A stretch of DNA of 64,000 nucleotides from Ixodes scapularis (Eukaryota; Arthropoda; Arachnida; Ixodida; Ixodidae), in assembly GCF_016920785.2 (NCBI RefSeq), contig NW_024609835.1, forward strand, positions 177,999,109 to 178,063,108, read 5' to 3'. A program made the position numbers and the translations under genes. A model generated the notes under the pieces. That model saw nothing but the letters and a program-made list of their open reading frames with translations, searched no databases and was not told the DNA's origin. Below are positions 11,323-20,681 of this stretch, piece after piece. The first letter of the stretch is position 1, and the number at the start of each line of letters is the position of its first letter.

Positions 11323-11877
11323 CTAATATTGAAACAAGTGCCTGTTATAGCACTTTAGTCCACATTTGGTGCAGTCGCATTTGTTGTTCACAATTTATTC
11401 ATGGAATGCTTTTTTTTTTTCAGAAACATTATATTTGTTTTGGTCATCGAATCTAGCTCGGGCTACTCTTGGAGTGCAACTAACGCGGCCGATCTGTTGA
11501 AGAGTAAACATAGTTAATGTCTGAGTGTAGACATAATTTTCGACACACTGCTCTTCCTGTTTTATTTTAAAGAGGTTCAGGGATAAGGTGTTGAGGCTCT
11601 GTTGAGCTCCATTAATATACGATAGAGCCAGTGCCTGGTTTGTCAAATGGCTGTAGTGCAATTTTCTGTCCCAAAAGAGGCGGTGAAAACGTGTTTATTT
11701 AATAAACTGCGGAGACGTAGGCGAGTTTTTAAACTATGAATGCATTAACATCGTTGAGAAGATAGGTATGCAAATTTGCAGCTGATGAAAACGGTTTAAA
11801 ACAAAAACTTCATTAAACAAAATATATAAAATTACTTCTTTCCCATGTGCACTCGTGGATGAATGCTTGAGCGTCTT
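11323..11877. other. Unassigned intergenic sequence
   Basis: No gene or RNA recognised. A minus-strand frame at 11395-11661 has no known domain. Confidence 0.4.
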
Positions 11878-12282
11878 AAAGGGTAACTGCAAAAAAAGTG
11901 TATTTTTAAACAGTCTAAATGGGACATGCATGTCACAAAACACCTTTTGCGAAAAAACTAATTTTTATAGCATTATTTACGCCACAGGACGTAATTTAGT
12001 CGGAGTCGCAAGTTCTCCACATTTGAAACTTTCCCTCTTTCGACGCGCGCGGAGTGGCTGTTATATGTCACTCCGTGACGTATAGCAGCCACTACATGAC
12101 GTATAATACCAATTTTGTGACGCAAGATTTAAAATGGATAAAATAGCCGCAAACGAAAATCGATCTCCAGCAATAAGTATTGCTGTAAACAATTTTGCTT
12201 TTGGTGAAAAAATTGTTTTGTGACATGCTTGTCCCAATTAGGTTGTTTAAAAACACATTTTTTTCCTTTGCAGTTACCCTTA
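11878..12282. mobile_element. MITE with long terminal inverted repeats
   Basis: About 405 bp bounded by inverted repeats of about 65-75 bp. The left end reads AAGGGTAACTGCAAAAAAAG and continues through GGGACATGCATGTCACAAAA. The right end is the inverse, TTTTGTGACATGCTTGTCCC through CTTTGCAGTTACCCTTA. Arms differ at only a few positions plus small indels. Interior is non-coding. The target duplication (TA or a three-base TTA/TAA type) cannot be decided because the end bases are ambiguous. Confidence 0.8.
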
Positions 12283-13134
12283 GAACTCTGATTGTACAGT
12301 AAAAAGAAAGTATGGGTTAAATTTGTTTTTGTTGTTTGTTTTGTTTTTGGGCGGTGGGTAACTTTCGTAAACGTATTTTGAATTAAACATTTTGTAATGA
12401 TCTTTGTATTTTGCTCACTATTTCAAGCAAATATTTTTTATTTGAAGATAAATAGTGTATTTGTGTATTTCGGTCAATCAATCAACAATCGATTTTGTTT
12501 GAATCATTAGGTAGTGATATGGGCTGCAGAGGCAAGAAGTCAAAACAGTTTTGACTTGACAAGGCCTCTGCAGCCTTACAATTGGCATACAGTAACAAAA
12601 ACAGCAACCACGGAAAACCAAACAACAAAGATATGGGTTGGCAAAAAAACAAAAAAACTTATATGATCAACACTTATATACTGTATTTTGCAGCTAGAGG
12701 AACGATTTTGTCTTTACACACAAAGAGTGGCAGCATCTGGTGACTGGATGTATACAGGAAACAAAATATATAAAACAGATGTATTTATAGCTCGCAAAGA
12801 CAATTTTCTTTTTCTTTTTAAAAACAAAGTTCTCGCATTTCCTTTAGATGTAGGCTTTCAATGTTTGACAAATTATGTCTTTCAACTTCATCTATGGCAT
12901 ACGAAAGATTACAGCTTAACATTTGAAACACATTGTTCGTGCGATTTAATGTTTTTTTTCAGCGCTCCTTCTCCTGACGTCATGAGGTTTTGAAATGGAA
13001 CTTAAAGTCTAAATACAAGTAAAAATGTTTCATTACATTGAAGGGCGGGTCTATATCGTGTGAGAAAATTAAACTAATGTAAATCGAAAATAGATTTTAA
13101 AAGTAGCTCTTTGAATAGAGGAGGAGTGTGTGTG
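12283..13134. other. Unassigned AT-rich sequence with a hairpin
   Basis: AT-rich. The only structured feature is the inverted repeat at 12522-12575, listed separately. A plus frame at 12688-12993 shows no domain. Confidence 0.4.
12522..12575. repeat. Short foldback, 54 bp
   Basis: Outer arms GGCTGCAGAGGC (12522-12533) and GCCTCTGCAGCC (12564-12575) are perfect complements. Inner arms AAGTCAAAAC and GTTTTGACTT pair with a one-base centre. It is close to a full palindrome, so cruciform extrusion or a small transposon end is more likely than a structured RNA. Confidence 0.7.
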
Positions 13135-13326
13135 TCAAAAGACACATTTCGTATTATTCGAACAGCCTTTGTTTTGAAGGATATGCAATTTATTTAGGTT
13201 GGACAGGGTTGTAGGGCTCCATAACAAGCTACAGTAATTTAAAAGGGGTTGAAAAATGAATTTATTAATAAGCAACTTTAAACGACAAGGCAGTATATTT
13301 TTGAACTGATACAATTTGCTGAGCAC
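13135..13326 (-). pseudogene. LINE B ORF2 C-terminal scrap
   Basis: A 63-codon frame with LLNYCSLLWSPTTLSNLNKL followed by a HILQNK segment, the usual thumb-region pattern of LINE ORF2 (YCxxLWxxxxxxxLxxLxxLQNKAxR). It is cut off by a stop after QNKG and is not joined to the RT block. Confidence 0.7.
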
Positions 13327-13530
13327 TTTTGGAAGTTTTTTTAGCTACATTGATAATCTGATACTTCCAAGACATGTGCTTATTAAATAAACTCCAAGCT
13401 TTGTAATATTTTGAAGAAGTTCAATTATAAAGGTGCCAAATTAAAAATTTAAAAGGGGAACTAACATTTCTTTTCTTAGGTCTAAAAAGGACCACCTTAC
13501 TATTGCTCATATTAATTTCTAACAATTTTA

Positions 13531-13986
13531 CTACACTCCATTCATAGAGCTTCTGTAATGTGGCTTTGGTTTCATACTCCAGTTCCTGTATTTCAGTGCC
13601 TGAAAAAATAAGCTAGTATTATCAGCGTAAGTGATAAACGAGGGGGCCCTGCTTATGTTAACGATATCATTTATATACAAGTTAAATAAAAGAGGGCCTA
13701 AGATGCTACCTTGTGGCACTCCATCTCTGGCAGCTTGAACCGTAGAATTTTGACCATTTATTAGAACACGTGGCTGCCGAAATTTAATATATGATTTTAT
13801 GATATCGAGTGTTACGCCACGAACTCGGTGAAATTCAAGCTTTTTTAGGAAAGTAATATGATCGAAACGTAGACAGAAAGAAGACGGTAGGAGAACTGGC
13901 TCCATCCACGCAGGAAGTGACGTAGTGCGTGGATGGAGCCGTGTCTCCTTCGGCTTGGCTACATCCCCGCGCGGGGATCTAGACAT
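13531..13986 (-). pseudogene. LINE B reverse transcriptase palm
   Basis: The frame contains DGVPQGSILGPLLFNLYIND (motif B) and ITYADNTSLFF at the catalytic motif C. YADD has become YADN, so the second catalytic aspartate is lost. Upstream, FDHITFLKKLEFHRVRG corresponds to the end of motif A, but the LDLxKAFD core is damaged by a hairpin-bearing segment at 13898-13940. The copy is not functional. Confidence 0.8.
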
Positions 13987-14447
13987 TATAATTTTATATA
14001 CACTTCCCGTAACATGACATAATTCACCTTTGAGTTAATTCACGTGAGTGTTCCATGAACGGTCATCAGTAAACCATGCACCGAGAAATTTTTGTTCCGA
14101 CTTTTGCTCAAGCACAGTGTCTTCGAATTTTAAGATTATGGGGCTACAGTCAAGTTTAGTTACTGGTTAAAAATAATATATTTAGTTTGTCTTGTATTTA
14201 GTTTTAAACAATTTGTTTGTAACCAATTGGATAGCTGAAGAGGTAGACGCTTGCAACATTTTGTTTTGGCATTTTTGTCGGCACTCCAGAAAAGGATACG
14301 TTGGCAACGTCCGCTTGCATTATTAGATCGGGGGAACTGAATATAGTGGTTGTATTATTAGCATATCAAAGAAAAAGAAGTGGACCCGAAATTGACCCTC
14401 AGGAACTCCATGCTGTATTTCAAGTCTATTTGACGATTCGCCGTTTA

Positions 14448-14540
14448 TTAGTACATATTGGTATTATTAGTACATATTGGTACATATTAGTACATATTAG
14501 TACATATTTATTAGCACATATTATTAGTACATATCTGCAA
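14448..14540. repeat. Short tandem repeat, TTAGTACATATTGG-like
   Basis: Five to six imperfect units around the word AGTACATATTRG lie end to end, with shorter ATTATT interruptions. The array is local to LINE B and looks like a slippage expansion of an original LINE word. Confidence 0.7.
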
Positions 14541-15352
14541 GATACGTTTCAATTCTTTTTAGAGCTACTCCGCGCACACCGTAAATTTCAAGATTTCTAA
14601 GTAAGATATTGTTCTGCACAGGTTCAACATCTTTACTTATATCTATTAAGAGAATTAGAGTAAATAATGTGTTTCTAATGTTTTCAATTGTATTTTTTAT
14701 GTTAAGAAGCGCTAGATACGCCGATTTTTTGCTTTTGAAAGCTGTATTAGGACTGCGCGTTGTTATACTATGCTTCCAAAAAAACGTGTTTATCTATTAG
14801 CAGTCACAATCACACGCTCAAATATTTTAGAAAAACTGAAGGAACTCTAATAGGTCTGTAGTTATTAGTGTTCTTCTCACAACATCCTGTACACACTGGA
14901 ATAACCCTGACTATTTTTAGCTAGCCAGGGAAACCACCAGACTTAAGCATCTTATTTACTCTATTTGATAGAATATGGACTAACTCTGGTCACAGTGTAC
15001 TTAATAGGTAGGGTTTTTATTGCATCGATTCCAGCGTCAACGTCATTTATAATAAGCCAAAGAACGTAACTGATTGAAACCGAAACCGTCGCACGAAGGT
15101 CGGAGAAGTATAGAGTGCTGGAAGTCACGTGGCTACACCTGACCGTGCGTTTTTTTTCCCCTCCATTTGTTTGTTTGTTCGTTTTTGTTTTCTTTTGTTT
15201 TGTGCACCAGACGACAAAGTGTTGCGGAAACTGTTTGCCGTGCGATTCCTTTGCAGTTACGTTTGTTCCGCTTGCTGTCCTGCACTTCAAGATGAGCGGT
15301 TTTATACATTGAAAAGTTGAAAATGAGTAGCGAGTGCCCGTGGTGAATTTTC

Positions 15353-15620
15353 GTGATCGGCTCGGAAAAAAATACTCCCAGATGTTGCGTGAAGAACTGC
15401 CTCACATGTCCTGCATCCGAAAGTGGCATTGTGCGGCAGTCTGCACAAGTTTGCGAAAGATCAACGGGATCGGGACCAATGGATCCCTGCGGTTCCTGTA
15501 GAACATTTACGGGCGCCTCGGAAAGGGGACGCTACCCGATTTATATGCTCCCTGCATTTTGTGGAAAGTGACTACATTGACTTTTCAGGTGTCAAAAAAG
15601 AAATCTCATGCCATTTAGTT
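15353..15620 (+). pseudogene. THAP zinc-finger domain relic, copy 2
   Basis: Two overlapping plus frames share one THAP domain. The first reads RCCVKNCLTCPASES (zinc Cys pair) and the second continues with LHKFAKDQRDRDQWIPAV and then FICSLHFVESDYIDF, which keeps the Cys and His of the C-x2-H pair and the adjacent Phe. The frame changes between them near 15425. THAP domains bind DNA and occur in P-element-like transposases and host regulators. No transposase catalytic core is seen downstream. The frameshift makes a pseudogene or transposon remnant the best reading. Confidence 0.6.
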
Positions 15621-15779
15621 CAGCGACGTTTTGTGCACAACATTTTTTTCAGTTATAACTGTAAAAAAAGAAACGTAAATATCACAAAAGTTTTGACAAA
15701 AAAAATACAAAAAACCACGGTACGATTAAACGCGGAACCGAACCTCGGTCTGCTGCGTGTGAAGCGGGCATCTTTCCAC

Positions 15780-15990
15780 GAGAACCGGCGTATTCAGCAT
15801 GGTAAGGCCGATGGCCACTGAGCTGTTGAGGGAACTCTTTGTAGTTATGCAGCCGGGCGACTGTATAGGTTGGAAAGTTAGCTGCTGATATTTCACCAGC
15901 AAAAGCACTCCAGGCTCGAAGTCGGGCAGCACCATGCATTGGCCACATTCGCACCTACTAAAGAAATCGTACGCGTGCATATTCAACTCG
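15780..15990 (-). pseudogene. Possible P2X7-like Cys-rich domain relic
   Basis: The minus frame reads NMHAYDFFSRCECGQCMVLP and continues DFEPGV, then PGCITTKSSL. The spacing C-x-C-x2-C-x-x-(M/V)-(L/M)-P followed by a GCIT element resembles the zinc-binding P2X7 C-terminal domain that is spread through many invertebrate transposon-linked proteins. Several later cysteines are absent and the frame is interrupted. It lies convergent to the THAP relic. I place this at motif level only. Confidence 0.35.
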
Positions 15991-15999
15991 AAGTACGCT

Positions 16000-18900
16000 C
16001 TTCGGGCTTGACGTTTTCACGAGCGATGTCTTCAGCCACGAGAATGGGGCGACGGGTCGGCGACGTCTTCGTGCAAATCGGCTTGGTGGTCGGGCGTGTC
16101 GTACGCGATGGATACCAATTCTTTTGATCGGTCCAAAATTTCTAAGTCAAAAGAAGACAGATTTAGCCGGTACCGCGATCGACAATTCTGAAGTAGAGCT
16201 CCCACGCCCGTCGTCCACTGCGATCGCCGTCCAGTCCGCCCAGCGAGTCCCATGATACGCGAAAACGCCATGTTGAGAATTACGCACAGAACGCACAGAA
16301 TGCTTCCAATTCTCTGTGGAACTTTTTTTTTTCAATCAACGTATTTGCAGCTTTTTAGAAGCTACAAAAAATGGGTTTAATAATTTTTCTTTATTTTTAA
16401 TATTGAGTGTGTGCCTTCAATAACCCATGACTTTGATTAAATTTGGTGGTTCTGTCTAAACCTGGGAAAACGGCCGGTGACCACTGAGAAGAGAGGTAGC
16501 GCGACTCAAACAGGCCAGTTCTCGATGGGCAATTTCCGGGCGGAAAGAAACCGAAATTTGAGCCGCAAATTTTGTTCTGGGTAGTTGGGCTCTCATATGT
16601 CACGTACAACTAAAAACCTCGGCGAGCATAAATACCCTGTCAGTGTCCCTTTAATGCAAAGCAGAATGTCAACCTGCGACGAACCTCCCCTTCCAATCAC
16701 GGCCCGACCAGCGGCATCAATGCCCGACAGTTTACGTCATCTGAGCTTGCTGTTACACCACTGATACGCGAACACACGGTCACATCGGCGACAATTCCAG
16801 TCTTCGTTCACAACGCAAAACACTGCCATCGTGGAGTTGCTGCTATCTTGCTGACACGCAGAAATACATGGTATTCGGGCCACTTCCGGCGGCCATGACA
16901 GGTAGCGGACAACACTTCCGGCTCTGACTTTGTTTGCATGGTTTTAAAGGGCAACAACACCACTGCGTTTCGTGTGCTTCGCAATTAAATCGGTCGTTTG
17001 TTACGTCTTTCGCTTCCGCTTGCTTCTTGAAATGCTGCAACGCTTTGTTATTGACGGGGCAACTTTGCTATGGCAGATCTCCGCGAAATAAATGATGCAG
17101 CGAGCCGCGGCCGTCGAGCGCGAACAGTCTCTGTGCGCTCGACTTCTAATATGAAAGTCTCTGTCAGGCGAGCGTCGACCTCACGCTCGACACTATGATC
17201 GCTTAAGTTTAAAATCAAATATGCACACATGCGACTCTTCCGGACAGCGAAAATACTTGATCGAACGACTCACACTTGACTTGTTTTGCAAATAAAGATT
17301 TATTGAAGGATTAATTAATAATAGCCCAGGTATAACGTTTTATTTTAGCCTGTACACAAGCTTTCATAACACAGATCAACTTGATATCGCATACAATGTT
17401 TAATACATAAAATAATAGTCATGTTTCTTTTATTTCTTAGAGCAGAATTACTTGCTGACGTTAATTTTTGTGTGCAAGCGAGTTTGTGAACAGACAGTTT
17501 ATGTGAGTCGCCTGAACAAACTCTAGCAAGAACCAACGGACAAACTAAAAGAAGGGGAAAAAAGTAAATTTGGACAGTTTCTGTTAGCAGAGGACTTCAG
17601 AATTGGGGGAACCTTGAGCATAAAACTCGGTTCCTCTTTAATTCCAGACATGAGAATTTGGACGTTCGAGAGCGAAATTTTTTTTTCTTTTATTTTTCAA
17701 CATGCAATAAAGCGTCTGCTTGTGGCACGAATAAAGCAACACGTGGAACAGCATCGGTACCATTTTTCCGATTTTATTACTTGACCACGTTGCCGAACAC
17801 AACAGCGCTTGTGTGTGTCTGCCTAAAGAGAATAGTTGGAAGAAATGCGATATGGTTCCAATGAGTGTCGCGCCTGATTGTAACAAGTCGGACGCGAAAC
17901 TAGTTTTCTTACCTTATCAACTGAATTCTAGAACCTAAAAACCCATTTTGACATCCTCGTCTGCACCTGTATCCACGTGAATGTGATTCACGAAATTGCC
18001 GAGGCAGGTCGACGTTGTCACAATCACGATGCCTCCACTCGTCATCGAAAACACGTAATTTGATTTTTACAGTGAACGAGCGGCACAATCACACTGCGAT
18101 GACTTTGTCATCACGATTTCCCTACTCGTCGCCGAAAACGCACCGCTCACCTTTTCCTAGGCACGATCGAGGACGAGTGGCACAATCCTTCGTAGCCTCC
18201 TTCAACTACGTCCGAAAGGCGTAGCTAGTTTCGCTTTCACCATTTAAAGCAGTCACCGCGACGCCGCGCAGTCGACGAAGAGATGCTGTTCTCGCAGTCG
18301 CTCTCCCGTGCACGAAAAACACGAAACAATTACATGTTGCGGTTGATTCCTGGGCGTGTTCGTGGAAGGCTAGCGTGTTGAATATCTCACGTGCACACAA
18401 GTTCGCACTGGGCCATCAGGTAGGGCCACGTAACTTTCGACACGGAAGCCAAATAAAATGAGATACGGCGCTTCTTGTAGGCACCGTTTAGTCCAGAAAT
18501 ACACACCGATCTATCTTACATACGGTCCCCGACATACTTTTTCCGACCTTCCGCGGAGAAAAACTTGTAAGACGCGCTTCTGATTTTTGCTCACTGAACC
18601 ATACACAAGAGGCTGGCCAATCGGAAGTTATCTCGGCCGCAGGAAGTTCAGCCATTCGTCGTCTGTGTTTACCTTGGAATACCATGTAGTACACAGAACC
18701 ACGTTGATTGCCGGTTCGCACTCGGCATCAAAAAAAAAAGAACCAAAATCAGCACAAAAAGAAACGCGGGCACCCAGCAACTAAACCTGTCTGTCAGGAC
18801 ACAGTTTCCGTGGTTTCCATGTCAACGTTGACACGTCGTTCTGCAATCAGGAGGCAGTCATCTTAGTCAAATGGATGTAGCGCTGCTGGTAATGCTCCGG

Positions 18901-19690
18901 CACTTCGCAGTTTCTAACGGCTCCGTTTGCTCCTTTGGCAAAATTAATGGTAAAAACGTCAATGCAACCGATATGTTCTGCACGTTTGGACTGCAAACAG
19001 AATTACAGGTGGCCTTCGCTGCCGCTGAAGCTGAATCAACTCAGCAACGTTTATTAAATAACGCGTGCGACGTGCTCAAGAAGCAAAAACGAAAGATGAG
19101 GAGGCGGGAGGGCGGAACCTTTCTCCCGTATGCCTTTAGGAGAAAAACGTGTCGTTCCTCCGTTCTTCTGTCCGCTTGGGGGCGTGCAGTCGAAGGGAGA
19201 AAACCGCGCCGTTACTACCTTTTTCCTTTTTCTTAGAGTGTAGGGAATCCTTCAGGCCTAACTACATCTGCGGTGACGAAAGGCGGTTGAGTAGGCGACA
19301 GGAGCCCTGCAAAGAGTGTGGGGCATTCGAACGTCTTACAACAAACAATAACCACGACGTGGGCAGGCAGTAATAGTGAATAAAACGGTCGAGGTCGGAA
19401 CTGCGAAGACAACGCAGCAGCTCCCGTGCTTCTTCATCGTCTTGGTAACTGTGACGGTGTGCAGGTTTTGGGAGGATAGAATAAAACAAAAATTACGAGT
19501 GGTTCTAGCAAGCCCATAAATTTCAACACTATCTAGTAACATCTCAACTTTTTCAACTTGGTGTACTACTTCGTGCAGAAACATCATGTCTCTAAATACT
19601 CTCCACGCGTTTAGGCTTTCCGGTCAAAATTGACATAACAAAGATTCATACTTCGAAAACTTTCTCCCATAATGCATCTGTCAGAAAGTA
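16000..19690. other. Unassigned sequence, possible promoter modules
   Basis: No gene is recognised. A minus-strand frame pair at 16032-16335 and a plus frame at 18871-19236 have coding-like composition but no domain. A promoter-like cluster at 16881-16921 is listed separately. Polyadenylation-type words (AATAAA) occur near 17292. No RNA gene seen. Confidence 0.35.
16881..16921 (-). promoter_or_regulatory. ETS/YY1-type promoter module
   Basis: On the minus strand two CCGGAAGTG words (ETS-family core) bracket an ATGGCCGCC word (YY1-like). This spacing is common at TATA-less animal promoters, with the YY1 word near the start codon. Any gene driven from here would run toward lower coordinates, but no clear exon follows. 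Inference only. Confidence 0.3.
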
Positions 19691-19789
19691 TTGTTATACA
19701 GTTCCTCTGCACATTTTCAAGAATTGCCACGTGAGCCCAAAAACATTTTTTCCCAGTATGTGATCCGAACCGAAGACTCCAAAGCTGAC

Positions 19790-19926
19790 ACTAACACGAA
19801 AAGTATGGCATATACATCCCTTGTTAGAAGCAAACTGGAATACACCTCAGTGATATGGAATCCACACCAAGCTTACTTAATTCACAGCCTGGAGTCACTA
19901 CAAAATAAAGCAGCCCGGTTTATAGC
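19790..19926 (+). pseudogene. LINE C ORF2 thumb region, upstream part
   Basis: The frame reads MAYTSLVRSKLEYTSVIW then NPHQAYLIHSLESLQNKAAR, the standard LINE ORF2 segment after the RT palm (LVRxxLEYxxxxWxPxxxxxxxxLExxQNxAxR). It stops where the SINE composite enters. The sequence after the second copy of the target duplication (20653-20664) continues the same frame into ARYCSPT. Confidence 0.85.
19915..19926. repeat. 12-bp target-site duplication, left copy
   Basis: CCGGTTTATAGC here is repeated exactly at 20653-20664, on the two sides of the inverted SINE composite. It lies inside LINE C coding sequence, so it records the insertion point. Confidence 0.9.
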
Positions 19927-20021
19927 GAAATGAATCCCCGGAGAAGGGGAACAAGAGGGACAAAGGACAAACATAAGTCTCCAAACACAGCTAGGTGACT
20001 GGTGAGCGACCGGAAAAATCC

Positions 20022-20094
20022 GCCTGGTCCGGGTATCGAACCCGGGACCTCTCTATTACAAGTGGAGCGCTCTACCAACTGAGCTAACCAGGGG
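20022..20094 (-). repeat. SINE tRNA-like head (minus)
   Basis: A tRNA-shaped segment with acceptor pairing CCTGGT/ACCAGG, box A TAGCTCAGTTGG, an anticodon arm closing ACTTGTAAT (anticodon TGT if read as a tRNA) and box B GGTTCGATACC. It is embedded in SINE body sequence on both sides and is called a pol III promoter head rather than a tRNA gene. Confidence 0.75.
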
Positions 20095-20446
20095 TTAGAC
20101 GTGACTAAAACAAACGGGTTTTATCAGCTGCCACCAGTCTAACACCAAGAAGTGTGAAACTTGCAAATTTAAGGTTAGAATTATAGTGCAATTAAATGCA
20201 AAGGTGCAAGCGAGCTGGACAAGAATGACGAAATGGATCCCTGGAAAAGGGGAACAAGAGGGACAAAGGACAAACATAAATCTCCAAACACAGTTAGGTG
20301 ACTGGTGAGCGACCAAAAGCTGTCCAGCTGCTTGCACCTTTGAATTTAATTGCATTAAAATTCTAACCTTAAATTTGCAAGCTTCACCCTTGTTGGTGTT
20401 AGACTGGTGGCAGCTCATAAAACCCGTTTGTTCTATTGACGTCTAA

Positions 20447-20520
20447 CCCCTGGTTAGCTAGTTGGTAGAGCGCTCCACTTGTAATGGAGAGGTCCCGGGT
20501 TCGATAACCGGAGCAGGCGG
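20447..20520 (+). repeat. SINE tRNA-like head (plus)
   Basis: Plus-strand partner of the head at 20022-20094. Box A has lost one base (TAGCTAGTTGG) and box B reads GGTTCGATAACC, so both internal promoter boxes are weakened. It is followed by the same GGTCGCTCACCAGTCACC body. Confidence 0.75.
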
Positions 20521-20652
20521 ATTTTTTCGGTCGCTCACCAGTCACCTAGCTGTGTTTGGAGATTTATGTCCCTCTTGTTCCCCTTCTCCAGGGATTCATT
20601 TCGTCATTCTTCTCCAGCTGCTTGCGCCTTTGCATTTAATTGCATTATAACT

Positions 20653-20664
20653 CCGGTTTATAGC
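20653..20664. repeat. 12-bp target-site duplication, right copy
   Basis: Exact repeat of CCGGTTTATAGC at 19915-19926, bounding the SINE composite on the right. Confidence 0.9.
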
Positions 20665-20681
20665 ACGCTATTGCTCTCCTA

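Larger units (their letters stand above)
13135..15050 (-). mobile_element. LINE B, non-LTR retrotransposon fragment
   Basis: Minus-strand ORF2 remains, running from the RT entry region (about 15050-14600, with DAGIDAIKTLPIKYTV) through the RT palm (13986-13531) to an ORF2 C-terminal scrap (13326-13135). Endonuclease and ORF1 are not seen. Frames are broken throughout. The 14450-14540 part has been expanded into a short tandem repeat, and a perfect 14-bp-arm hairpin sits at 13898-13940. RT motifs suggest the same broad Jockey/CR1-like group as LINE A. Confidence 0.8.
19927..20652. mobile_element. Inverted tRNA-derived SINE composite, locus 1
   Basis: About 726 bp. The left half (to about 20312) carries SINE sequence on the minus strand as body, tRNA-like head (20094-20022), body. 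The right half (from about 20318) carries the plus-strand equivalent, with head at about 20447-20520. The halves are inverted around 20315 and share the same order. A single 12-bp duplication flanks the whole, so it integrated as one unit. Box A (TAGCTCAGTTGG) and box B (GGTTCGATACC) are perfect in the minus head. The family resembles the tRNA-derived SINEs (Ruka type) described from ixodid ticks; identity not confirmed. Confidence 0.8.

Noticed and set aside
12522..12575. microRNA hairpin
   Set aside because: It is nearly a full palindrome with a one-base centre, lacking a normal terminal loop.
20022..20094. tRNA gene
   Set aside because: The tRNA-like shape is embedded in SINE body sequence on both sides and repeats with that body at two loci, so it is a SINE head.
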